DNA of 64,000 bases from Nymphaea colorata (Eukaryota; Streptophyta; Magnoliopsida; Nymphaeales; Nymphaeaceae): contig NC_045141.1 of the NCBI RefSeq assembly GCF_008831285.2, positions 14,680,106 to 14,744,105 of the forward strand, written 5' to 3'. The notes under the pieces are model-generated. The model did not search any database, had not been told where the DNA came from, and was given only the letters and a program-made list of their open reading frames with translations. Within the stretch, counting starts at the first letter, position 1. Each line of letters opens with the position of its first letter. The position numbers were made by a program, and so were the translations under genes. Positions 13,001 to 23,340 of this stretch are shown here, piece by piece.

Positions 13001-13935
13001 AACCAGTTGCAAGTTTCAAAAGCTGAGTATTTTTCATACACGACGTAAAGATGATCGAACATCAGCTTAACCAAAAAGAAGATGAAAAGAGCAAGTAAAA
13101 CACGTATTTGCATGCTTCTGTCGCATGTAACACGCAAAAAGCAAAGCCACCAAATTCATCCCTAAGCTACCTGTTTCAAATGACTAATTCTACACTAAGA
13201 AAGCAAAAACCAACTTTATCCCTACGCTCCCTGTTTTGAATAACTAGTTCTACACTTAAGAAAACAGAACGCCACGAAGCATACGGTTCTGAGAAATATA
13301 AGTAACAACCGATAAAGTTGTAAGAATTTAATAGAACACTGAAGCTACTCCGAGAAACCGAAATCTACCTCCCTTGAAGATGAAACTCCACGAATAAGTC
13401 GTCGAAGAGCATATCTCAAAGACGGCGCACAGCTTTTCAGACCTTCGTCCTTTTCTGCTTCCAGCTGGGAATTGCCCTCATACACCGTCCCACCTGATTT
13501 TTCATAAGCCTCCTGTACTTTCTGCAATTCCTTGACCAATGCTTCCACTGCAGATTCTCTAGCCGACACTTCCACCGAAGAAAGATCCCTGAAAATATCG
13601 ATATGGAATCCCTGCACACTCTTTGACGACGGTTGCAAGGCAGGCACCTGATCGGATGGACCAGTTACCTTCTTAGGCACCAATTCCTTGGTCTCAGCGG
13701 ACTTAATACGATGTCGCTCCTTATCCATCTGTTTTCTTTTCTTCTTCTTCTCCATATCCGATTTCTGAGCGACAGCAATACCATCACCACCTTCCTTCCC
13801 CTCGTTGTCTCTTCCGAGCACTTCTGCATCTTCCCTTCTCTGTTTCTTCAAACGTTTCTTGCCTTCAGACGCGTTTTTCTTTCCTTCCATTGCTTCAACT
13901 GAGATTGAATGACTCTCCCTTTTGCTTCCCATCAC
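2319..13935 (-). CDS. POL5: POL5 / MYB-binding protein 1A-like (DNA polymerase V family), eight exons
   Basis: Nucleolar HEAT-repeat-like protein. Its yeast and animal relatives (Pol5, MYBBP1A) support rRNA gene transcription and ribosome assembly and are not working DNA polymerases. Exons on the minus strand: 13935-13369, 11987-11862, 10603-10406, 8512-8285, 7875-6760, 4517-4239, 3748-3289, 3163-2319; every phase fits and they give 1272 aa, close to the usual plant length. Residues 1-75 carry basic runs (KKRLKKQRR and a KKKKRK tract) suited to nuclear import. Family landmarks follow in order: RRLIRGVSSSRE, RQGFALGL, CLLGRLFAYGALARSGR, YLREPAV, NPDALYLALKL and FCQPRMHSVWPV. Residues about 872-920 form a long Asp/Glu/Ser tract typical of the family. 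EGSEQLGQRI lies in the last exon. Intron 7 needs a GC donor. The start may be either of two adjacent ATGs (13935 or 13932). Confidence 0.93.
3164..3288 (-). other. GC-AG intron (intron 7 of POL5)
   Basis: The exon ends AATGCAG and the intron begins GCAAGC, an excellent fit to the GC-donor consensus AG|GCAAGT; it ends TTCTCAG. Splicing here is phase 1 and joins HKNAG to NPLVLVAYPYL, which fits the conserved family stretch at this place. No GT nearby keeps frame and sequence. Confidence 0.8.
4816..5768. mobile_element. Non-autonomous DNA transposon in POL5 intron 5
   Basis: A 953-bp segment bounded by TAA at both ends (4813-4815 and 5769-5771). The left end is AGGCCACATTTGGATGCC and the inverse of the right end is GGGGGTGGTTGGATGAC, an imperfect terminal inverted repeat. 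Related GGATG and CATCC motifs recur near the right end (about 5600-5760). Inside are two diverged direct duplications: GCATCAATGTGGGTGACAAA near 5130 with a second copy near 5174, and AATGGCAGC...AAGTGAAG near 5271 with a second near 5339. There is no transposase. TAA duplication with such ends suggests a PIF/Harbinger-like MITE, though a hAT-type element is possible. Confidence 0.6.
9961..10001. repeat. (TA)n microsatellite in POL5 intron 3
   Basis: About 20 TA dinucleotides between exons 3 and 4 of POL5. Confidence 0.95.
11988..13368 (-). other. POL5 intron 1 with three local tandem duplications
   Basis: This 1.38-kb GT-AG intron holds three unrelated two-copy tandem repeats. ATTAAGGGCCCACCGTTAC occurs at 12244 and 12264. 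AGCTCCATATAAAAGCTAG occurs at 12622 and 12652. A roughly 60-bp diverged pair built around CCCTAAGCTACCTGTTT and CCCTACGCTCCCTGTTT lies at about 13150-13265. No inserted gene is seen. Confidence 0.8.
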
Positions 13936-14290
13936 ACTAAAAGTTATCTCGGGCCCTCGGCTACCTGCAGTATATCAATACTTCAATAACAATAAAAGAA
14001 AAGGAGAGAGGCAGACGGAGAAAGAGCAAGGGAGATGTAAAAGGAAAAATCGCACACTTGCCGGTAGAGTCGCCAGAGGCCTCTACGAACTCACGGCCGA
14101 GACGGGAGACCGAGAGAGGGACACGCCGGAGGGAGAAGAGAGAGGACGCCGAAGGAAAGCGACTACGGTTCGAAGGAGGCGGACGCATTTGTATGTTTAA
14201 AAAAACCTACAGCATGAAGACGCGTCTTCTCGAGTCCAAGCGAAGATGGACACGGGCTCAGTGCGTTGACCGTACCTGAGCTGCGTCCCT
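13936..14290 (-). promoter_or_regulatory. POL5 5' UTR and promoter region
   Basis: This stretch is distinctly G+C- and purine/pyrimidine-rich compared with the AT-rich DNA beyond 14.3 kb, as expected for the start of a housekeeping gene. A possible 93-bp 5'-UTR intron can be drawn on the minus strand, with the donor GTGTGCG at 14057 and the acceptor CTGCAG ending at 13965. No clear TATA box was found. The transcription start is inferred, not seen. Confidence 0.4.
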
Positions 14291-17039
14291 GTCCGCACCC
14301 GTGTCCTGGATAAGGCGCCAAAGTTACACAAATCCTCGAACTTAATAACATTGATGACAACAAAAAGCATAATTAAAATCAATAAATATAGTTTTAAATT
14401 GTGCAATCTCCTCTCCATGTCTTATGAAAAAAATATTATAAAATACATTTTTTGTTCATTAATAACGCCTCAAAAATTTAGTTCGTATTGAATATTGTGA
14501 GAGATCTTCAAAATGATTGTCTTGGTTTCTAACCTTTTTTTAGATTGGAGCTGAAATTACTAAGAGACGGGTTGAAATCTGTCAAACCAAAAGCTCGAGC
14601 TCAGTAGTGAATCGAGTTGTTATACTAAATCGTATATTTTATTTCTGAAAATCCCAAAAAAAGAAACCATTTCTTATAAAAAGTATGTTGCCATTATTAG
14701 CGCTTCACTGGCATGTTTCATATAATTATAACTTATGACACTCATGCTAGATGACATGCCAATAAACATAAAATGCGTCAGTTTGTATTTATGCATATAA
14801 TATAAATATAAATATTGTTATATATTAGTTATCACAATATAAGTATAATATGTAAAAATATACCCATTTTGTTTGTATTTATAACGTGTTGTATTGGGAG
14901 TTGCCACAAGTTGGTGTTCGTTTGGGTAGCTTTTGGATGAACCCCTTAAAAAAATGGATTTTGCTAAAACCTGGTTTTGTAAAAACCAATTCTTGGTTTG
15001 AAAACCTGGTTTTAATGTTTGATAACACTAAGAATTTTACACAGACAGCATCTTCTGATGTTCAAACCACACAAATTACATTTTAGAATTTGATAAATGA
15101 AAAATATGAAACTCAATTGTGTCTTTTGATATTCTGCCCTTTATGGTAAAATCATTTTACTAAGTTTTAATTTCATCTCGGTCGTATAGCTAATAAGTGA
15201 AGGATGTTATATATATCAAGCCCCTTTGTGTTATGGCAGGTAAGAGAACCGATATATATCGTCTGATAAAAGGCCAATATTATTCATATGGAGAGATTTT
15301 GTTGCTAATACTATAGAGTAAAACCCCAAGGCTATATGTGTTTTCTTTAAAAAACCATATACTCATGCCTTATATTTATCCAATATCCTTGCTAATTTAT
15401 TGTCTTGTGCAAATATAATACAAAGATATGATTGTGATGTCGAATGTGACTTGTTGTGGAGCATGGTACTTTATTGGATTGATATAACATTGAACCTCAA
15501 AAAGGAGAAAAATGAAAATTGTGGTGTGGGGAGGGGGGAGGGAAGGGGATTGAGACATTTTTTTTTTCTCAAACAATGAAGTGTAATCTTCTCACTACCA
15601 CCTAAATATTGAGGTTTTTTCTCCAAGCTGGTCACAGAAAATTTTATAGTGTTTTAAACGGTGATGTTTTTCTCGAATATTATACGATGAACTTGAAATA
15701 AATGAGAAGAAATATATATGGTAAAATTTTAATAAATTAAACACTAAAAACAATAAAAAAATAAAATAAGCCAGAAACTAACAACACAAACATAAAAAAA
15801 AACAACACAAACATAAAAAAACAAGTACATTTGCAACAAATAAAAATAAAAAGATAAAAAAACAGTTTGGGATAACTAATATTGGCACAAATCAAGGATG
15901 AAGCCGTGGGCGGCCACAGTATCTTTATGTACTCAGAATTAATATTATTCACAAAACTTTATTCAAGAAGTGGCATGCAAAGTCTATTTGTATTAATGAT
16001 GAACAAATGTGATATTTCGCTTTACTAAGACGACCACAATTAGAATTAGTGCATTTTGATTTGGGGACTTGCCCCGGAAACATGTTGGTAGTTGTTGTTA
16101 CATCACTTTTATTGATGATTTTCATTTTTTTTTTGTATGTTCGAAAATAAAAGTTTAAGTATTCCATATGAAGTTCAAATAGGAGATTTGAAATCGTTTC
16201 AAATAATTTTACAAAACATGGTTCTCCAAATTGAAAATGAAAACAAATATAAAAATTACCCGTTCAAAATATTTGAAAAACTTGGGGGTCGATTACCAAA
16301 CTACATGAAATATAAATATTATGTGAGTGCTTCATGAATTTGCTCTTGTAAATATGATCCAAACTTATAAACGTGTTTCATAAAATCTACCTTAATCTTT
16401 GAAGTAGCTTCATTTAACGCTTATAATGTGTTTGTGTTGCTAAACGACATTGAAATGAACAACTTGTCCAATACTCAACCAATTAAACTTAAATAAACAA
16501 GGTTTAATACTCTAACTCACGAAAAACAATCTCATTCTTTTATCAACTTGTTAAGAGGAAAACTTCCCCTCTCCTGTCTTTTAATTTGAAATTAATCATT
16601 TTGTACAGGAATCTTAAATAAAATGCAGTAACTTATATTCAATAAGCCTTAACAAGAGTAGCGAAATCGAATGCTTGTTAAGTTTTACTCTTCATTTTAT
16701 GCATCTGGAGCAAATGCCTGCTATATATAAAGAATCCCTTTATTAAGAAGAGTATAAGAAAAACTTGACCCTTAATATAGAAAAAATTGCATAAAGCCGC
16801 TTAAGAAATATTTTCCCGTAGTTTGAGGCTCGTTGTTTCTGAAAATGTGATACGAAAGGGCGGGTGATTTGGACAGGAACACCGAACGCAGGACGCCATT
16901 GAAGATATCAGAAGACACCAACTGCACCATTCCTAGTGCTTGTCGGAGCAAAGGATTGACCGCCTTGAAACGATTTACTTGGGTGATGTCGTCCAGATCA
17001 TAAGGGGCTGAAGTCATTTCACTTCGGTTGGTATATATC
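14291..17039. other. AT-rich spacer upstream of the METTL22-like gene
   Basis: No supported gene. At 14886-15060 there is a degenerate repeat with AACCTGGTTTT and TTTGGATGA motifs that resembles parts of the element in POL5 intron 5. At 15779-15822 there is a two-copy tandem repeat of ACAACACAAACATAAAAAA. The rest is low-complexity AT-rich DNA. Confidence 0.55.
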
Positions 17040-17167
17040 GCCAGCTGAGAATTTGAAGAGGTTTCACCTACAAAATCTACGCTTCTGGTGTCCAAACTGC
17101 TTTCACGTCCAGTCCTTCTCCTTCTCCTCTCTCTCTCACACACACCCCTTGTTCGTGCTCTGTTCAT
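16772..17167 (-). other. Unassigned open frame, divergent from the METTL22-like leader
   Basis: A 131-codon open frame. Its first third is biased Arg/Glu sequence antisense to a CT-rich tract. The remainder (MTSAPYDLDDITQVNRFKAV onwards) looks less biased and could be a small exon. I recognise no family, and the end runs into AT-rich DNA. It may be a chance frame antisense to the leader of the neighbouring gene. Confidence 0.15.
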
Positions 17168-17600
17168 TTTCCTCTGCTGCTTTCTGTTTTCAATCCATCT
17201 GCGGCATTCGTTTGAGGTTTCTTAATTGTGGTCTTTGTTGAGGTGCATATTGTTTGTCCAACAAGCACTTGTTGTTGCTGATAATGCATAGTTGACTGGT
17301 GATATTGCTTTCACAATTTCTGCATCGAAGTTTGGGTACACGTGGTTCGGAGCAAAACACAAACCAGAGTTGGGGATCCTGGCAACTTCGTGAATATCTG
17401 AGTTTTTGGTTTCTGAGATTGGGATTGAAATTTTTGTTCTTTAAGGCAGTTGTAAAGGGCAGTTGTAAACGTGATTGTATAGAGATGCCGCTGTCTGAGC
17501 CCCTGAGAGGCCAATGGCTGTTGCCTTCCCTTTTTTCTTCGTTTCTCTTGACTGTTTCAGGTTTCAATCCATGTGAACATACTTGATACATCGTCCTTTA
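17040..17600 (+). promoter_or_regulatory. Probable promoter / 5' leader exon of the METTL22-like gene
   Basis: A CT-rich tract (17110-17150) followed by G+C-richer sequence without a coding frame that resembles a plant 5' UTR. The first coding exon lies just after an acceptor TATTGCAG ending at 19257, which implies an upstream non-coding exon; this stretch is the best candidate. The donor cannot be fixed by eye. Confidence 0.3.
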
Positions 17601-19297
17601 TTTTGTTTATTCTGAATATTTTGCTTGATCACCAAATATAGTCGGTGTGTCCCTTTTTCTTGGTATTGTTATGCAGGGGCATGACGTTCTGGTTTCCTCA
17701 ATGGATTTACATATTAAATTTGAAACGTTTAACGTAAAACTTGCACATTTTCTTGTCGCTTGCTGCTTATGCATCAATGACAGACAGGAACGGGAATGGA
17801 AATGAGAAACGTCAGGGAGTAGGAAAGACATCTTTAATAATATATGAGGTATTTAGTTTCTCGGATAATAGCATGCTTGTTAGTAACTCAAGAGAGGAAT
17901 TAAGCGGCTAACAGTATGTTTTCAACAAATAAAAAATTAGCAGTGAATACAACAAAAACCTAAATATCAGCTATAGTAGGAAGTAGGAACAACACCCATA
18001 AATTTGTTGGTATGCATCTATGCTTCTCTTGTTTCCTCAAAGTTGATAAATTTGACCATTCTAGCTATATTCTGCTCCAGAGATCTCAAGATCCATATAT
18101 TTAATGTTCTACCTCTTTTCTGCCTTCGCATAACCTTCTGTTCATAATTTTCCTAATCTTCTTGTTCGACCCATTTAAATATTCTCCACAGAACATACCA
18201 TCAACATACCATCTATCATATTCTTCACAAATTCAACCCAATATATGCAGTCAGTCCAATTATACTTCATAAGAATCAATGCTAACTCTGTTTTTCCACT
18301 CCCAAACTTTCAGTCAAGGGCAGTAAGAGAAAATCCAAATTGAATTACAATAATACAGCCAGCAGACAGCTACTGATTAAAATGACACTGTACTAGAAGG
18401 ATTTCAATGGAAACAACTGTCCATCATAGAAAAATATTTGTATCTCATCTAACCATCAACCAAACTTTTAACACCATTTTCTTGGCCTCGAAGACTAACA
18501 AACCAACAAAGGCACTTCCAGTGCTATACTCAAACGAGTCAAACCATGTCAAGATTTCTCAATTATGTCTTAAAATGAAAGTAAGATTGAAAAGTCAGAA
18601 AAATTATTTATTTTGAAAATAAATGAAACATAACCAATATTCTCCTAGATTAAGTTCTAATAAACTTCAACTCAACTAAGTGGATACCAACCTACTAACT
18701 TGCATGTGAACTCCAGGGATAAAAACAACCTTAAACTCATTTACATGCTGCAGACCTCACTCTAGTACCATTTTCAATTAGCTTGTGATTAGTTATCACA
18801 AGTTAAAAGGTGTTTACTTTCAAAAGGTATTGAAGAAACAGGAGTTAGATTGTTGCCTTTCTGCCATGCTTTTTTATTGCTTGTAACGAAGAACCACAGA
18901 AAACTTGGAGTCTGATGGATCAGAAGTTTCTGATAGAGGGCATTCTCAAGTTAGGGTAGTAACGACAAAATTCTGCTTTCTCATTTAAACTTGAGAAAGT
19001 GTTGCAACTGTAATATGCAATTGTTGGATCCTAGGAGATCTAGGAATAATAACATTGCAATCATATAGTTTGTGTTACCTGAGAATCCTTCAAATATCAT
19101 CATCATATATAATTATTCTCTGACATACTTTCTCTTATGTCTGCATTTGCTCAAATAATGATAGTTGATTACTTGATTATAAGTAGTATTTAGTGATGTA
19201 GATTTTTTTCATGCTTATTGCATTCCTGGAAGCCTCAGGGTTCAATTTCTATTGCAGGACTTTCTTTTTCCCCTTGAAGACCACCAACTAATTCTCG

Positions 19298-22200
19298 ATG
19301 GAGGAGGAAGACCCTGACATCCACACAACATCCAGCAATGATTCCAATGATGAGGTCATGAGTGAGATCCACTTGGGCTGCCCTCCTAGCCACATGGCTC
19401 CATATATCTCTCGCTTCAGGCTCTATTCCCCTCATTTAAATGCCACAGGTGTGGATCACATTTCTGTTCATCCGATCTCCGAGCAATCATGAACAACTCT
19501 GGGATCCAGAAGAAATGGATTTATCAGATTGGTCAACAATTCTTTGTTGTGGTTTTTATTTTTTTGATTCCTTACCTTGGTGATGCTTACTGGAGCTTTT
19601 GACCTAAGCCTGCCATTTTAATGCTTTCTTCGCCTCATTTATTTCGAAGCAGGTGATAGTTTGGGAAGCTTGTGCGCATCAATCATTGAGGACAAAGAAG
19701 GCGATCTTGATGTTCCTCGTCGTAAGAATCGAGGTGAGTATTCACCCTGTAATTCTTTTAGTTGATTATTTTCCTCAAGAAAGAGATTTGGTGTATGTAC
19801 ATGCATAATTGAGCAAAAACAATGACCTCTACAAGAATTGATCTGGATAGAAGTTTGCATCAATGTGACCTGCTGGATCAAATTCTTTTTTAGTTTCTAG
19901 GTAGTAGCTAGAGAAGGTCATTCATTCCTGAAAATTTGCAAGGAAACATCCTCTTAGAGTAAAAGTAATTGGCAGTAAAAATTGATTATTATCATATCTT
20001 CACCTTTTTGCACCTGAAGTGTGTGAAGTAGGATTCCAAATAGTCTTAGGTTGAAGATTTTGAGAAATATTTAGGGACTTAAATTGAAGATTTCTTATGC
20101 TGATTACAACTTAATGTCCTATTTTCTAGCTTTTTTAGGTTCTGAACCTAAACCGACTAGGCGGTTCAAATCAAACACTTGGCCAATTTTGGCTAAGCAG
20201 TTAAAGTTGGTAGTTGGAGCCAAGTTCAATACTCCAATTTTGGGTCTAACATGTAATTTCGTGTGTTCTTTAAAGAGTTGGACTGTAACACCCCAAGTGT
20301 GTTAGTAGAAAGAACATGTGTTCCTTAATGGTGGTGGTTCGCCATAGCCTAAGTGCAGGAAGTAGTGAGATGAAGATGGTCATAACTTGAAAAAGTTGAG
20401 AAATCTTCAAGGTCATATATCTCATGTGCTACACAACTTAGTGTCCTGGTTTACAGCCTTTGTAGAATAAGAACTGAAGCAGATTAAGGGATGGGTTGGG
20501 ATATGTCAACCAGGTACTCAGGTCTGTTTTAGGCTAAACCATTACAAAAATAACAGAGATGCATTGAATTTGGAGTGAGAAGTCTGATCCAAACCATGGG
20601 CAAGTGCTGTGGGGCACAACCACTCTGTTGCTGCTCTTTTCTTCCTTGACCAAGAGGAATGCTGCACAATGAGTTGAGTAACTTGACTTGTTTATCAAAC
20701 AGGTAGAGTTTGAACCATATTTGATCATAGCTGAGCCGAGCTTGATCATTGTTGAGCTAGGCTTGAACTTGTCTTGTGTATGCCCCTGACTGAGAGAGGG
20801 AACTGGCCATGTAGTTCTTGAGAGCTGCAGCTTTTGTAACTGTTCATGATGATGATTGTGCAGGCAGGAAGCATAACTGCAGCAGTACCTGCACACTTAG
20901 AAATGAGGCACTGTTGGAACAGGTGGTGTTAGGTAAACATAAGGCAGCCATGCGTGCCCAAACATATACCGAATGATCGTGCTTGTTAAACATGAGACTT
21001 CCAGAGCATAAACCTTGCCGTATAAATGAAAAAAGTTTCATCCTCTGCAGCTGCTTGTTCCCATTTCTCTGTTGGGATAAAGTTCAGCTGTTTCTCCAGG
21101 AGAATCATTTATGCAAAAAATGGGCTGGGAATCACTGATAGAAGCTGGAGGAAGGACTAGACCTGTTCATAATTTGTTAGAAAAACAAATCCCTGGATGT
21201 TACACTGATTTTGGGTTGAAGACACAATAAACAAGAAGAGAATACAAAAGACATAGGGACTCACAGGGTCGAGGAAGCATCAGATTCTGTTTTTCCCTTC
21301 TTCCCCTTAATGAACAAGTTACAAAAATATTTATGGTTTTCCTTTTTATATTGGATAATCCTGAAAAAATATGTGTATATATGCCCCTGGTCCACCCCTA
21401 AACCCCTGCTCCACCCATAAACCCCAGACAGGGCGGTGCTGTGCCCCTTGCATGGAGAAATTGGATCCTCAGAAATTTACGTGATGCATAAAAAAAATTA
21501 GGCTACACACTCCAACATTGTTATTATGACATTGTGGCAATAGGTAAGGTTGCTGATGCTTTATTTGGTGGAAAAAGTGGCAACTGTGAAATTAAGGTGA
21601 TGACAGCACTTGTTGCAAGGAAAACTGGATGGTGAATAGAGCTGATATAAATTGCAGATTGTTTCAAAGAGGAATCTGTGGTGTCTAAGATAGGCTTCCA
21701 CATAAATCAGCATGGACTGCACATTATAGTTTCTACAGTTGATGGGCTCCTTATGAGTTGGGTCTACATTGATAAACATAATATTCTAGATTTTTGAAGA
21801 TGTGAAATTCTTTTTTGGCAGATCAACCAACATCCTGTCCATTATTAATCCAACATAGAATTACATCTTCAATACCGAGTGTGGGACTGCAGGTCAGATA
21901 TGGTTGCTGGAAGGCATTTGTATATTTATAGCCCTTTTTAATCTTTTTCTAGTCTCTCAGAGGGCTTATTGATGATTACGTGGTCATCATCTTTTCTCTC
22001 ATTCAGGTCTGGAAAGCAGCATTTCTATTGGTTGATTTCATCTTACACCAGTTTTTAACATCATCAGATTTCTCAAATGAAGTTGCGTTAGAACTTGGTT
22101 CTGGAACAGGTACATGTAACACACTGAATTAGCTGTACAAATAAATGCTAAGTTGTTACTTAAACAATTTAAAATTAATATGTTTACTTACCTGTATGTT

Positions 22201-23340
22201 GTCTTATAATTTAAGCAGGGTTGGTGGGGATTGTACTTGCTCGATTTGCCAAGATTGTCTTCTTAACAGGTATCTGTTCTGTCATAAACCAATAGTATGA
22301 TTTATTTTTGATACATTGACTTCTTCTTTGAGTCTTTATAGTAGCCATCCAAGATAATTTGTTTGTTTTGCCAAATTTTCGAGTCTCATCCATGTCAGAG
22401 TTACAAGATGCACTTGTAAATCCTGGTTATATGCTTATGTGGCACATTTTATTTCAATGAATTGTTTTTTGCAGACCGTGATGCTGAAATACTTGATAAT
22501 TGTGCAACCAATGTGCAGTTGAATAGAGAATTGTTTAAATGTGACAATGTTCTTGTTCGTGAGCTCGACTGGAAGAAGTCATGGCCACCAATTGTTGAGT
22601 CATCTGAGATGAGGTAGCTTTTGGTTTATTGTGCACGACACACTGAATCAGCCATTGGCAATAATGTTACTTTCTTGTTCCTTATTTTTATCACCAGAAA
22701 TGGCGTTCTTGTTTAGTTGCCGGCAAGTTTGCTATCTGATGTGGATCAACTCACTGAGTTGGTGCACAGCTGCAGGTATGCATGGAGTTCTTCAGAGATC
22801 CATATGGCAGAGCAGGCTTCTCTGCTTTTAGCAGCTGATGTCATTTATTGTGATGAGCTTACAGATTCTCTATTTGATACTTTAGAATGTTTGATGTCAA
22901 GAGGTTCAGAGAAGGCGAGTGGAACGAACCTTTATCAGTGTTCATTTGGACTACTGACAAATTACTAACTTCATGGTTTTTTCAGGTTCTGTATCTGTCC
23001 TTGGAGAAACGGTATAACTTCACTATTGATGCGCTAGACACAGTTGCAAATGGATATTTGCACTTTTTGAAGTATTTGGAAGATGAAGGTGAACTCTCTT
23101 CCATGTAAACATCTGCTTTTCTTTTTTCCAAAATGTTATTTCCTCTGTTAATATATGCTGGCAAAGGATTTTCTTCCAGAAAGCGCAGAAGGATCTGCAG
23201 CTGAACTCAGCCTCAGGTCGGCATATTTTGTTGGTAAACGCATAGACATCAAACAGATACCACAGTATGTGCGAGAATATGAGAGAGGGAATGATTTGGA
23301 GATTTGGCAGATTAGGTATGTTAGGTCTATGACCACATGA
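19298..23340 (+). CDS. METTL22: METTL22-like protein-lysine methyltransferase, nine exons
   Basis: Seven-beta-strand SAM-dependent methyltransferase of family 16. Human METTL22 methylates a lysine of the DNA/RNA-binding protein KIN17; the plant substrate is unknown. Exons: 19298-19448, 19653-19733, 21822-21892, 22007-22109, 22219-22269, 22475-22613, 22776-22914, 22986-23088, 23180-23340; all phases agree and give about 332 aa. The N-terminus has EVMSEIHLGCPPSH and EGDLDVPRR. IQHRITSSIPSVGLQ leads into VWKAAFLL. SAM motif I is ELGSGTG (130-136), followed by DRDAEILDN (from 153) and the DXXY motif DVIY (220-223). VLYLSLEKRYNF and LEIWQIR close the domain. Intron 7 seems to start with GC. The last exon may instead end at 23315, where GTATGT follows, with a further exon downstream; the stop at 23338-23340 is then intronic. 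Confidence 0.85.
19734..21821 (+). other. Long intron 2 of the METTL22-like gene
   Basis: A 2.09-kb intron from GTGAGTA to TTGGCAG. It holds no supported gene. It contains a CCACCCCTAAACCCC / CCACCCATAAACCCC duplication near 21391-21425 and otherwise unremarkable sequence. Confidence 0.6.
22915..22985 (+). other. Candidate GC-AG intron 7 of the METTL22-like gene
   Basis: A 71-bp intron beginning GCGAGT after GAGAAG and ending TTTTTCAG. It joins ...MSRGSEK to VLYLSLEKRYNF in phase 0. The only close GT (six bases on, in GAGTGG) would break the frame of the conserved LSLEKR stretch. Confidence 0.65.

Noticed and set aside
13922-14279. Arg/Glu-rich frames over the POL5 upstream region
   Set aside because: They are antisense to the 5' UTR/promoter and are explained by purine-rich composition.
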